A DNA stretch of 64,000 nucleotides from Temnothorax longispinosus (lineage: Eukaryota > Arthropoda > Insecta > Hymenoptera > Formicidae). Positions 25,295 through 35,315 of the stretch are shown in pieces. The position numbers and the translations under genes were made by a program. The DNA lies in assembly GCF_030848805.1 (NCBI RefSeq), contig NC_092362.1, forward strand, positions 18,645,642 through 18,709,641, in the 5' to 3' direction. How positions within the stretch are numbered: position 1 is the stretch's first letter; each line of letters begins with the position of its first letter. The notes below the pieces were generated by a model that did not search any database, had not been told where the DNA came from, and saw nothing but the letters and a program-made list of their open reading frames with translations.

Positions 25295-27739
25295 TTAATC
25301 GTATACTACGCACAAATTACCATCTCGAATTTTTTTAACTAAAGGAAAAGAACTAAATGTACATATATCTTGTGATTTTAAAAGCAAAAAGTGTTTGGTT
25401 GGAATCACTTCATAAGCATAAAAATGAGAAAAGAATCCAAGAGTTTCAAATTTGTTAATTACAAAATAAAACTCTTCATTTTCATTAACAGTAATAACTG
25501 TAATAATCCCGAAAGAAGGTAAAATATCTTGGACTCCTAAACTTAAAGTCATATTAGGTTTGTACGTATAATTATTTATTTTAATCCATTTCAGTAATAG
25601 TAACGACGAATTTGGTAAACAGCTTTGAAATTCAAAAAACAATGGGTGATTTTCAATTGTGTTTACAGAGTCACATGTAAAAAGCACTTCTTCCTTAAAC
25701 GAAAATTCTTTCAAAATTCTATTACTTAGCATAAATTGATTCTTTTGCATCAGTGTCAAAGGTAAGTTTACACTTGATGTTATACGCGCATACGCTTTGA
25801 GCTTTTGGTGATTAGCTTCAAAACGCATACACCAGATGTTAATTAATGGTCCAAATTTCCTTATAGCTCGATGATAATGAAGCATGTTATGATACTTTAC
25901 TTTCAAAGTTTTTCCAAATAAATTGATATAAATTTCTAAATGTTCTGTAATCAAAATGTTTAAATATTCAATGTCTGCAGTTGTTACTGATCGTGCCATG
26001 AGTATATCGATAATAGCTCTTAAAGATACATATAAATCCCAATATTTATCATTCTCCGATATCAAATCACCAATTAGCAATCCAAAGTACTTTACAAAAT
26101 AAATTGTCTCGGACGCAGAGAAACCCAAACGATATTTTTTTAACTTTTCTTTTTTTAAAGAAGGTGGACGGTTTACTCCATCTTCGAGGCCAAAATCAAA
26201 TATATGTAATCGATTATTTAGTTCGTCAAGCGTAAAAAGTTTAGCTTCATATATGTAATGTAAGAGTAACTGAGACAAATTATATTGACATATACCCTCA
26301 AAGATATCATGCATAATATCGAATGCAAGATTATCGAATAAATTGAAATTTTGTAAACAATTGAAAATGCATTTTTCGTTTATTCCTGTCTTTGATACGT
26401 CTCCTAATCTTACATCTATTTCGTAATTCGTTTTTGTTCGTAAAAGGGCATCGATTTCAGTAGTCGTTTCTCGTAATAAATCACGCGACATTTTACAGAC
26501 ATGACATGGAAAATTAGCAACAAAACTTTCTACAAAACCGCAAATCTCATGTATTCCGAGATTGTCACCTGTAATCAACGTAAGACAAACGTAGATATCC
26601 TTGTTATCACTAGTTCTGAATACAGGATTTTTTTCTAAATACTTCAATTCTTTTATAAGTGGTAAGAAAGCACTTTTGTTTCCAAATTTTTTTCTATCGT
26701 TTTCGTTACATAATAAAGTGAGAAAAATATTGTCTAATTTTGAAGAAAATTGTGGTGGAATACAAGGCAAAGAAAAGTAAGTTGCGCCCATTTTCTGATT
26801 GCCTGCATGTCCACCTAAAGGATTCTGTGTTTCAAAAGCGTCATAAAATAGAGTAAGAGGTAGTACTATAGAATCAGCTGGAAACTGTCTCAACAAGCAT
26901 TTGTATACTTCACTTTGAATAACATTATGAATTACATTACTTTTTTCAGACAAAATGTGCATATAATTTAATATTGTTGTTAAAAATCCTGGAATATTGA
27001 ACAATCCATTTAATACTTTTTTAATTGAAACAAATTGACCAATCGCATTCACAGGTGTAAGTGAAAATTGTCCTTTATGTCGTTTACGAATGTTTCTTGT
27101 ACCGATTACATAAGATTCAGCTTCTATGAAACTACCTCTATTTTTGAAAAACTGAAGTCTTTTATATTCTGATTCTAAACCATGGAAAGGGTTTTCATAT
27201 GCATGAAATATTTTTTCTATATTTAAAATTATTTTACGATTATCGATATTTGATTTTTCTAGTACTTTTTTTACATTTTTCTTTAGACTTAAAATTATAT
27301 CATCTTCTATAAATTCTTTTGTTATATCTATTATTTTTTGAATATTACGATTATGTATAGTTTTGTCATTATAAAAAGTTGAAATAAAAGAAGACACTGA
27401 TTCTTTTAACTGATCCTTTATATGACTAATTACGATGCCATTATCAATGTCGCGTTTTACATCATGGCAATTATCAGTATCTTGAGTGTGTACGTTTTCA
27501 ATATTTAAATCTGTGTTTTCCAAATTAAATTTATGTTGAAGAGATGCACTAATATTCTGATCAATAGCATGCTTACTTAATAAATGTTTTTTAAACTTAC
27601 TTAATTTATGAAATTCTCGATAACAACTATTTTGTTTACAAACAAATCGGTTGGAAGAATATTTATGTATATGTGATAAATGATTAATAAGAAGATCAAT
27701 TTTAGTATAAGAAGACGTACACAAACAACAATAAAACAT
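25295..27739 (-). CDS. CACTA transposase, intact single-exon frame
   Basis: 814 residues from the ATG at 27739; 17 further in-frame codons upstream lack an ATG. The N-terminus has two C2H2 zinc fingers in a row: Cys4/Cys7/His20/His25 and Cys34/Cys39/His52/His57. A low-complexity linker follows. The catalytic part resembles animal EnSpm/CACTA transposases: YDAFETQNPLGG with Asp300, TGDNLGIH with Asp392, a Cys-x2-Cys pair in NFPCHVCKMS, and the hallmark FDIMHDIFEG (Asp474 to Glu481), after which a FGPL...W.MRFEA.H stretch is typical of the family C-terminus. These acidic residues are the likely DDE/D set; that is inferred from family pattern. No internal stop or frameshift is present, so the protein could be active. 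It should cut at the CACTA ends and bind the subterminal motifs. It starts about 55 nt after the stop of the partner gene, on the same strand. Confidence 0.88.
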   Translation of the reverse strand: MFYCCLCTSSYTKIDLLINHLSHIHKYSSNRFVCKQNSCYREFHKLSKFKKHLLSKHAIDQNISASLQHKFNLENTDLNIENVHTQDTDNCHDVKRDIDNGIVISHIKDQLKESVSSFISTFYNDKTIHNRNIQKIIDITKEFIEDDIILSLKKNVKKVLEKSNIDNRKIILNIEKIFHAYENPFHGLESEYKRLQFFKNRGSFIEAESYVIGTRNIRKRHKGQFSLTPVNAIGQFVSIKKVLNGLFNIPGFLTTILNYMHILSEKSNVIHNVIQSEVYKCLLRQFPADSIVLPLTLFYDAFETQNPLGGHAGNQKMGATYFSLPCIPPQFSSKLDNIFLTLLCNENDRKKFGNKSAFLPLIKELKYLEKNPVFRTSDNKDIYVCLTLITGDNLGIHEICGFVESFVANFPCHVCKMSRDLLRETTTEIDALLRTKTNYEIDVRLGDVSKTGINEKCIFNCLQNFNLFDNLAFDIMHDIFEGICQYNLSQLLLHYIYEAKLFTLDELNNRLHIFDFGLEDGVNRPPSLKKEKLKKYRLGFSASETIYFVKYFGLLIGDLISENDKYWDLYVSLRAIIDILMARSVTTADIEYLNILITEHLEIYINLFGKTLKVKYHNMLHYHRAIRKFGPLINIWCMRFEANHQKLKAYARITSSVNLPLTLMQKNQFMLSNRILKEFSFKEEVLFTCDSVNTIENHPLFFEFQSCLPNSSLLLLKWIKINNYTYKPNMTLSLGVQDILPSFGIITVITVNENEEFYFVINKFETLGFFSHFYAYEVIPTKHFLLLKSQDICTFSSFPLVKKIRDGNLCVVYD

Positions 27740-29679
27740 TGTTAAATGAAAGAAGTGCTTTTTATTCAGTGTTAATAAAAATCGTTCCAACTATTTACGC
27801 ATTATTAATTTTTTCGTGAAACTCTAGGACTGATTTAATCACTTTGTCATTTTTAGTTTGTTGCTTATAAATGTACAGTTGAAAAAACAGCCATACCTGT
27901 TCACATTCGATAGGATATTGTACATCTAATACCATAAATACTTTAAAGCAAATATCTATGGCTTTCAAAATATTCTCCAATTTATATAAGATATCGTCAA
28001 CCACGACATAATAACTGTCTATTTGTCTTAAACTTGGACCAACGATAATAATAAATGGTTGCACAGTTTGTTTTAATTCTAGTGCCTTATTTCTCTTCTG
28101 TTGAATTTCTATTTCAATATCTCCTGGCGTCTGAAAAATAAGAAACTTTATGTTTTTAATATGAAATGTGTACATGTGTGCGGCGTATGCGTGCGCTACA
28201 TTATGATTTTGTGTGTAAATCATTGTAATGTACTATACCTTAATATGTAAAATAAATCCTGAAATTGATTCAGCTATACTTGGCTTCCATAATTTGTTTT
28301 TATCAATTTGACTCTGGCTTGAGGAGGACATACCACAGGCAATAGTGACAAGAGTATAACTCTTCTTGACTCTGATAAAAAAAATTTTTCTTATTAACCG
28401 TTTGTTATTAGTAAACATTAGTTTTGATATTTTGTCATTAGTAAAAATAAAGAGTGAATATAGTACACATGGAAGAAAAGTTGTATGTAAAATAGTAAAA
28501 ATACTGGTTTTCTTAAATATTTCAATGCATATCATATTTTTGCTTTACCTTCTGTTATCTCATCTAAAGTGCTCTCATGATATAATGTATAATAATATTT
28601 ATCTTTTAGATTCTCTTTAATAACTTTTTGTAATTTTTGTGAGAATTGTGCCCATTCAGTATAAATATTAGTCGTTTCCTCAAAAGAAAAAATATAATCA
28701 TTGTCAATCTGTAAATAATGTTAAAAGATAAAATCCACGCGTGTACGTGTGTGCACGCATACATACACATAATTAAAATAAAAATATATAAAATGTGGTA
28801 ATCAATATTTATGTAAAATATAAAATACTTCTAGAAAAATAACTCATTCTTTTAAAATATATGAAGTTTATATAATCCTTTTATTACTAGTGGCACTTGT
28901 TATACAAATATATTTATAAAGCATTATTCTAAAACTTAATCGTGAAAATTCGTTAATTAAGACACAAATTGTAATATAAAATAAGTGACAATGATTTTAT
29001 TATTGAAATATTAAAAGGATGAAATCTTGGAAAGTAGACATTAATATTTTTAGGTATGTTTTTCTTTGAACTTCAAATTTCTTTTCTTAAGTAAGAGAAA
29101 AATTGTTTTAAAAAAATGTAAGAAGAGACAAATAATACATTATATTTTTACAGTAGATAACAGTTATATAAAGAAAATTAATTATATAGAAGATAGTTAC
29201 CAAAGTATATCCGCGTGGTTGCTTTAAAACAGGCCATTCCTCAAATAACGTATGTAAGTTACTATGTAGCTTTGCAATACGTTCTTGTCTAAGTGCTCGC
29301 GAATGCTCCCAATGATTTTGTACCATAAACCATGGTGCTGTATTATATTTTAGCCAATTAAAATGGGTTATACACTTGTCCTTCTCCTCTGCAAAATTTT
29401 ATACAAACTTGTTAGTAGGATTTTTTATAAACTCTGTACAGAAAACTAAAAATTGTTATATACACGTACATGCAGGAAAAAATATATATGACGAGTTGGT
29501 AGAATGTACTATTTAAAATAACTTGATAAATATTGATTTTACGGGAAAAAAATAAATACACCTAATATTTATACCTTCTTCAAAATGATATAATTTGTAT
29601 ATGAAAAAGTGTAACGTATAATTAATGTTTATCAAGTTATTTTAGGTGGTGATCTAGGAATGTACCCTAATATATATTT

Positions 29680-29684
<5 letters not shown>

Positions 29685-29749
<65 letters not shown>
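29685..29749. repeat. (TG)n microsatellite
   Basis: About 32 TG units in intron 5 of the SAM-partner gene, followed by TATG-rich degenerate repeats to about 29785. It produces the artefactual poly-Thr-His reading frame on the minus strand. Confidence 0.95.
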
Positions 29750-29757
<8 letters not shown>

Positions 29758-30760
29758 ATGTATATGTGTATATGTATGTGTATGAGTAAGGATACGTGTA
29801 TGCACGTGTGTGATATGAATTATGCATGTACCCTGAGAAATAGACTCTGCATCTTCTTCTATTTCTTCATCGTCCTGAGATCTCTTTCTTTTCCTATTTA
29901 TTAATCCACATTTTCGACATTCTCTCAGTTTATTTCTATAAGAATCCACTAATTTCCTTTAGAAATTTTTTTGTTGAGGCCCTTCAGTTTTAGGTGCAAC
30001 GTAATAGATACTGCTATTTTCAGTAGGAAATATTTTTACAATTTGAGTTGCAATAAACTCAAAATGTTCGTTTTTTAGAGATATCCTAGTTTATTTATAA
30101 ATGTATAAATTATTTTTCTTTATCAAATTAACTAAATTAAAATATTTCTAAAATATTATCTTACCCTTGTTTGTCACTATAGAACAAAGACATTAATTTC
30201 GTTACAATTACGTCAACAAGTTTGGAACGTAATTGTCTGTTAAGTTTTATTTCTTTTTTATAATTAGCAATAATAATTCTTCCATCTATAGATTCTTCCA
30301 AAATTTTTTATAATCCTAAAAAGATGTATAAAAGATGTATTGATTTGTAAGAATAAGAAAAACTATATAAACATGTTTTTTTATGTAATACAAAATCAAA
30401 TACGTATTTATGAAAAGTATTATAATTTCAAATTATGCTACGTTTTACTGAAGTTTAAAAAAAAGTTGATATTTCAAAAATCTTACTAAGGAATACACAT
30501 TTTTAATATCGGTATCCTTTGATTCATAAGCCACGGAATCTTGTATTTCTATTAGTATTGCGTTTTCATTTTGTTCCAATATTTTATGAGATTCGACTTC
30601 TTTGTCTTGTATTTGTTCTATTGTTTCTTTGGATATGTCTGATGCAGATTCACCTTGTGTATTCAGAACATTTTCACATCTAGAAATATTCTATAAAATA
30701 TTTTAAATTTAATATATTTCAGTTTAAATAAATAAAGAGATATATGTTATGTAATCACTA

Positions 30761-31700
30761 GGGTGTCATTTTGGAGCAACTTTTTTTTCATTTCACGAAT
30801 AGCATATATACTTACAGGAAGGTAAAATAAGATACCTGTTAAAGTTTGAGCTCTTAATATTAATATTAACAGGTCGCTCATCGCAATTTTTTATTTTTTA
30901 TTTAGTAAAATAGAAAAAAATTTATAACTATCTAACAAATAGTAATACAGCATTGCACCACATAGATTTTTGTAGTAAATTTACTGCTCTACAAAAAAGA
31001 TCTCTTATCATTTTTTCATAAATTCAACCGTTTAAAAGATATTCAAAGTTAAAGTTTGATAAATTTTATAAAACTTGTTTTTGCTTCTTATGATTTTGTA
31101 TCATATTGAATATAAAAAATTATGAAATAATCAATACATATTTTTATAGAAAATTTAACCATCTACAAAAAAGGTCTCTTAAATTTTTTTCATAAGTATA
31201 ACAATTTAGACGATATTAAGGTTTAAAGTTCAAAGTGTATAAAAATTATATCGTCTAAATGGTTATATGTAAGGAAAAAAATATAAGAGACCTTTTTTGT
31301 AGATCGTTAAATTTTCTATAAAAATATGTATTAATTATTTCATAATTTTTGATAGTCGATATGATACAAAATTCATAAGAAGCAAAAACAAGTTTTATAA
31401 AATTTATCAAACTTTAACTTTGAATATCTTTTGAACGGTTAAATTTATGAAAAAATGATAAGAGATCTTTTTGTAGAGCGGTAAATTTACTACAAAAATC
31501 TATGTGAAGCAATGCTGTATTACTGTTTTTTAGATAGTTATAAAATATTTTCTATCTTACTAAATGAAAAATTAAAAATTGCGATGAGCGACCTGTTAAT
31601 ATTAATGGCTCAAACTTTAACAAGTATCTTATTTTACCTTCCTGCAAGTATATATGCTATTCGTGAAATAAAAAAAAAGTTGTTCTAAACTGACATACCT
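30761..31700. mobile_element. 940-bp fold-back (long inverted repeat) element
   Basis: Two arms of about 455 bp (30761-31216 and 31248-31700) are inverted copies of each other around a 31-nt centre. Outer ends are GGGTGTCATTTTGGAGCAAC on the left and, read inward, AGGTATGTCAGTTTAGAACA on the right. TA flanks both ends (30759-30760, 31701-31702). The arms differ by scattered substitutions and small indels only. No coding capacity. This is a palindromic MITE-like element with Tc1/mariner-type TA targeting, inserted in intron 2 of the CACTA partner gene. Confidence 0.85.
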
Positions 31701-32279
31701 TAGTAATTACACATACTATTATCTTTATTATTAATTTTATTTCTTCTAACCTTTGTTGACTGTTCTTTTAAAAACTGTTTCCTTTTCTCTATAAAAATAC
31801 ATCTTGCACCAACGGTAGGTATAATTCAAATAATGTTTGTTCCGAAATACTCAACAATAATGAAGGGCTTATTTCTTGGTCTGTAAGATTCCAATCAATT
31901 TTTTATACACTACATATTACTTTTCCAATATTGATGACACGTAATGTTTACTAATTTTAACAAGTACATTGAATATGCAGTATATCCTATTATCCAAATA
32001 TACGAGGAAAGAATTTTGAAGTTAACATACCCAAAAATTTTGATGTCCACTTTTCCAGACCCCATTCTTTTAATGTTTTAGTAATAAATTCTTCGTCGCT
32101 CATTTTATGCTACGTTGCATACAGTTGAAAAAATCAGAATGATACGGAAAAAGGCACACAACGCTCAGTTCACCTTCCAGGTTTGTATCGCAGAAGAACA
32201 ACCTGAAATAGTTTCAAGATAAAATAAATTAAAATGCAATGCAATGAGACACACAATAAAGAAACAGGTTATAGAATGC

Positions 32280-33470
32280 AAGTATTAAAAAAAATAAAGG
32301 CAATAATATAATATGAAATAAATGTTGCAAGTTGCGGTAAGCAAGTATGATACCGCAATAAATATATCGTACAAAGTGACAACAGGTATTGCGATCTGAG
32401 TAAAGTTATGTGAATAATATATGACGCTAGTAAAGAAATGTAAGGTGGAATACAAATAATATAAGTAAAGCAGATAAGTCAATGAAAGATATAGAGCGAA
32501 TAATTTAACACAAGTGAGTAAATGAAGAAATAATGCGAATAGTGTTTCGGTAGTAAATCCATAAAGAAAAAAAGCTAATAGTATAATCCAAGTAAATTAC
32601 TGAAAGATATAACGTGCGTATCGCCACTCAAATATAACAATATTAGTAGTGTAACACCGATAAAGCCCCGGACATAACGGTAATGCAGGTATAGTAATGT
32701 ATAAGAAATTTGATGCGGTCAGAATAAACCAGATATTACAATCCGAGCTAATTAATGCACGTAATATGTGTAACGCCAGTAAATTGACGCATGATAGATA
32801 ACATGAATAATGGGGCGCAAGTAAAGTAACGTAATAAAAAAGTAAAATGCAAGTTATGTATCGCAAGTGGGTCAATATGATTACAATGTAAAAAATGCAA
32901 CGCGAATAATATATAACGTATAAGTGAGTCAACGTAAGACTCGTCGCAAATAATAATGCAACTAAATTAACGCCAGAAATAAAATATAAGTAAGATAACG
33001 CAAATGAATCAACGCAAGGCTTACATTTCGCAAAATGTAAAGTAATCGGGAAATCTAATACGAACACGCGCAACGGTTGTACACAATACAGTAACCGACG
33101 CGACGAGGGAGTAAGTCGAGGCGAGGTGAAATTCCTGACGAGGAATGTAAACAATTGTAAGAACTTCGAATCGCGTCTAGGCGGCGAGACGCCCCGGTCA
33201 TGACGGAACACACGATAATATTCGCAATAAAACGAAGTAATTACACTAGCGCAATAACACACGGCCATAGCCGTCGCGTGCCCGATAGAATGACTCTAAT
33301 AAAGAACACACTTATATCGCGAAAGAGTACACGCTTATCCGATAAATCGGATAGATGATAAACAGAGTATTTACCGTTCGTTGCCAGATCGTCAAGGACG
33401 ATGACGACAAGGGATCCTAGCACGGGATGCTCTGTCCGAGTCCGTCACCGAGGAAGGTCCTGTCTCCTAG
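32280..33470 (+). mobile_element. Probable LTR-like sequence with degenerate internal repeats
   Basis: From about 32280 to 33040 a degenerate repeat of the type CGCAAGTAAAGTAACG / CGTATAAGTGAGTCAACG recurs every few dozen bases. The sequence then becomes GC-richer and contains a polyadenylation signal AATAAA (33298-33303). It is followed directly by a primer-binding-like site at 33475. That order is expected of a 5' LTR (repeats in U3, poly(A) signal, then primer site) in plus orientation. Neither the LTR ends nor a second LTR or gag/pol is visible. The 223-codon minus-strand frame at 32597-33268 is repetitive, hydrophobic and not a gene. The alternative is unrelated repetitive filler upstream of the CACTA promoter. 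Confidence 0.4.
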
Positions 33471-33474
33471 ATGC

Positions 33475-33492
33475 TGGTGCCCGACGTGGGGC
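33475..33492 (+). other. Retroelement primer-binding-site-like sequence (tRNA-Lys)
   Basis: TGGTGCCCGACGTGGGGC matches, at 16 of 18 positions, the sequence complementary to the 3' end of the lysine(CUU) tRNA (expected TGGCGCCCAACGTGGGGC). The comparison is from knowledge of insect and vertebrate tRNA-Lys and was not searched. It starts with TGG as primer sites must. Confidence 0.5.
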
Positions 33493-34169
33493 TGCAACGC
33501 CGAGGCCTCGCTCAGCCTCGCTGGCCCGCACTAAGTTCGCTCGACGAATGTCGCGCACCGTATACGTTAATTACCGTATACGTTAATCACCGTAACTATT
33601 AAACAACGTTCTTAATCGTACTGCCGAATGTACTTAGAAACGAAAGATCACTGTATCGACTGATATAAGATATCGCAAGCTCGAATAAAGAAAGCAGAGA
33701 CCAGATCTCGCGTGTTGTCGCTTTTGCGTGTTCCGACCGACTCCGCAATTTTACGCGCGAGAATCGTGTCTCGAGCCGGTAAAACGAAAGACGATCGCGC
33801 GGGCTCGCGGCCCCCCTCGCCGCGTCGCTGTCGCTGTCGCTATCCGGGATTGCTTCACGAGCGCACTATTTTTCAAACAGAAACAATTTCACAAAGGACA
33901 CGGTATAAACTCTTTTGGATATACCGATAATGTCACATGCATCCAGTAATTATCATGAAACTCATACTTACGAAGATGTTTTCATTAAACACGAAACGAT
34001 CTCACTGCACGTACATGAAGTTATAAATCTCACAACAATAAGTCTCACTTATAAGTCTCACAACAATAGGCATCACGCAGAGCCAGAAGAAAAACAAAAT
34101 GGCATGCAGAAACGCGGGCTAACCACATCTGATACCGTTTGTTTCCAGCAGCACGTACCTACACGGCGC
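33493..34169. other. GC-rich unassigned DNA inside the CACTA element
   Basis: GC-rich to about 33880, including AATAAAG at about 33684 and a run of CGCTGTCGCTGTCGCT near 33820. It may be the leader region of the LTR element whose primer site lies just upstream, or the promoter side of the CACTA genes. No coding sequence is supported. Confidence 0.4.
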
Positions 34170-34569
34170 TCTTGTGTATAAAATATACCAAATCATTTGG
34201 CTAGAAGAACAAGGCAGTTTTGTTAAAACTACTATAATGTTTTGTTAATATATAAAATAGTGTATAAAATCTAAATTTTAATGCATAGAAAGACGAAATT
34301 GTACTTATTGGGCATTATTTTAACTTATGTAACAGAAGATTTCATTATTATGTAGTTTCTGCGGGTAAAGTAACTAAAATGCTTAATTGTTGTATGTGAG
34401 GTCTAAGAACAAAATCATTTGGTCCACAGAACAAATCAGAAAAGTGTATTTAGCAGAAGTAACTAAATATTTTGTTATGGAAAACAAGATATTTGGTTGC
34501 TGTTAAAAAATGCCTTAACTAAACGGTTTGGTTGGAGACACTAAATGTTTTTTTTTATTTTTCCTATAA
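34170..34569. repeat. CACTA right subterminal repeat region
   Basis: Motifs such as AAATCATTTGG, TTTTGTTA, ATTTGGTTGCTG and ACGGTTTGGTTGGAG mirror those at the left end. It finishes with TTTTTCCTA, the inverted match to the left terminus. Confidence 0.7.
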
Positions 34570-34674
34570 TTTTTTCGTAATATTTACAAAAAATTTAGAA
34601 AAATAGTAGTAGAAGGTGAATTAACAATAACAAAGCGCATGTAAGAAAATAAAAATTAATTTGTGAACATTTAC

Positions 34675-34978
34675 CTGTTAACAATGCTATTTTATGTTGT
34701 TTATGTAAATTATCCTTTTCAAATAATCGTAGGAAATCCATTAATGAATAAATACCAGTAGATAAATAATTCTGTGCCCTCTGAATTTTTTGGTTTTTAT
34801 ATTTGGTAAATTGACTACGATCTTTTGTTATTTGTAAACCATTTACTAAACGATCATAATTAATTTCTTGATCCAGAATCATTTTAGACATGTTATCTGT
34901 AAAAATAGTTTTTGTTACAACAGAAATTATTCCAATGCATTTAATAACACACAAACAAATTGCTATCTCATCACTCAT
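34675..34978 (-). CDS. Unrecognised first exon, donor just outside CACTA end
   Basis: Starts at an ATG (MSDEIAICLCV...) and runs 101 codons to a good donor (ACAG|GTAAATG) at 34675. It contains a helical-looking, charged block (DRLVNGLQITKDRSQFTKY; KIQRAQNYLSTGIYSLMDFL). That block is vaguely reminiscent of gag-like proteins of some invertebrate retroelements, but I am not confident. The CACTA right end lies about 100 bp downstream of the donor, so the CACTA seems to have landed in this unit's intron. A 212-bp MITE lies upstream. It could be a fragment of an older mobile element or of a host gene. Confidence 0.35.
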
Positions 34979-35052
34979 TTTGCAAACTTTTTACATATCT
35001 ATATTCTCATTACTAATTGAACAAAAATCCTTAATTTTTTATTATGTAATAA

Positions 35053-35264
35053 CTAGAGTTCGGACATTCGTGCACGATCCCGTGTTGCTCGCGGAAAACC
35101 ACTACGTACAAGTAAGTCGTGTGCTCGCTAGAGTGAGGTAACAATAGCAGAGGCGACGACTGCCGACTATTATTGTTACCTCACTCAAGCGAGCACCCGA
35201 CTTACTCGCACACAGCGGTTCTCCACGCGTGACACGAAATCACGCACGAACGTCCGGACTCTAG
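35053..35264. mobile_element. 212-bp palindromic MITE, TAATAA duplication
   Basis: Left arm CTAGAGTTCGGACATTCGTG and right arm ending CGTCCGGACTCTAG pair along almost the full length, including TGCTCGCTNGAGTGAGGTAA near the centre. TAATAA flanks both ends (35047-35052, 35265-35270), and the match can be read as 8 bp (TAATAACT). An AGAG-type end with an 8-bp duplication would suggest a hAT-related element; the family is not certain. Confidence 0.8.
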
Positions 35265-35315
35265 TAATAACTGTAAAGTTAGAAAAACAAAATATTAAGC
35301 ATTAACAATTTTTTT

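Larger units (their letters stand above)
27795..32103 (-). pseudogene. SAM-domain partner gene of the CACTA element, decayed
   Basis: A nine-exon model with consensus splice sites: 32031-32103, about 31740-31890, 30487-30690, 30165 to about 30308, about 29820-30085, 29201-29388, 28549-28708, 28239-28369, 27795-28130. Exons 1-2 encode a sterile-alpha-motif-like start (MSDEEFITKTLKEWGLEKW, then PTVGARCIFIEKRK). Exons 4-6 carry a conserved block (GRIIIANYKKE; IFPTENSSIYYVAPK; PWFMVQNHW...LKQPRGYTL). Exons 8-9 include WKPSIAES, YYVVVDDILYKLENILKAID and PIECEQVWLFFQ. From memory this architecture accompanies transposases of this type in other animal genomes; its biochemical role is unknown to me. 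Lesions: a 1-nt deletion in exon 2 within the SAM domain, a probable 1-nt loss in an A-run at the start of exon 4, and an in-frame TAA in exon 5 at about 29960. A 940-bp fold-back sits in intron 2. Exons 6-9 look undamaged. Assembly error could explain single indels but not easily the stop as well. Confidence 0.75.
24329..34569 (-). mobile_element. CACTA (EnSpm-type) DNA transposon with nested insertions
   Basis: The left end starts with the diagnostic CACTAGGAAAAA. The right end carries the inverted counterpart TTTTTCCTA at about 34558-34566, but the last three bases are TAA rather than the expected GTG. Several hundred bases inside each end are dense in AACCAAA / TTTTGTT motifs, the subterminal repeats expected of CACTA elements. 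Both coding units read on the minus strand: an intact transposase (25295-27739) and a broken SAM-domain partner (27795-32103). Three other elements are inserted: a 198-bp MITE (24790-24987), a 940-bp fold-back (30761-31700) and an LTR-like sequence (about 32280-33490). No clear 3-bp target duplication remains (TCA at left, TTT at right). Superfamily assignment is firm from transposase plus left terminus; the exact right end is uncertain. Confidence 0.85.

Noticed and set aside
27740..27790. Seventeen extra N-terminal codons for the transposase
   Set aside because: They begin at TTG with no ATG; the first ATG at 27739 precedes the zinc fingers directly.
29632..29949. Open frame with a poly-Thr-His tail
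   Set aside because: The tail is the (TG)n microsatellite read on the minus strand; only its first part is a real exon of the CACTA partner gene and it opens after a premature stop.
32597..33268. 223-codon hydrophobic frame, minus strand
   Set aside because: It is repetitive, follows the degenerate nucleotide repeat, starts without a supported context, and overlaps the LTR-like sequence in the opposite orientation.
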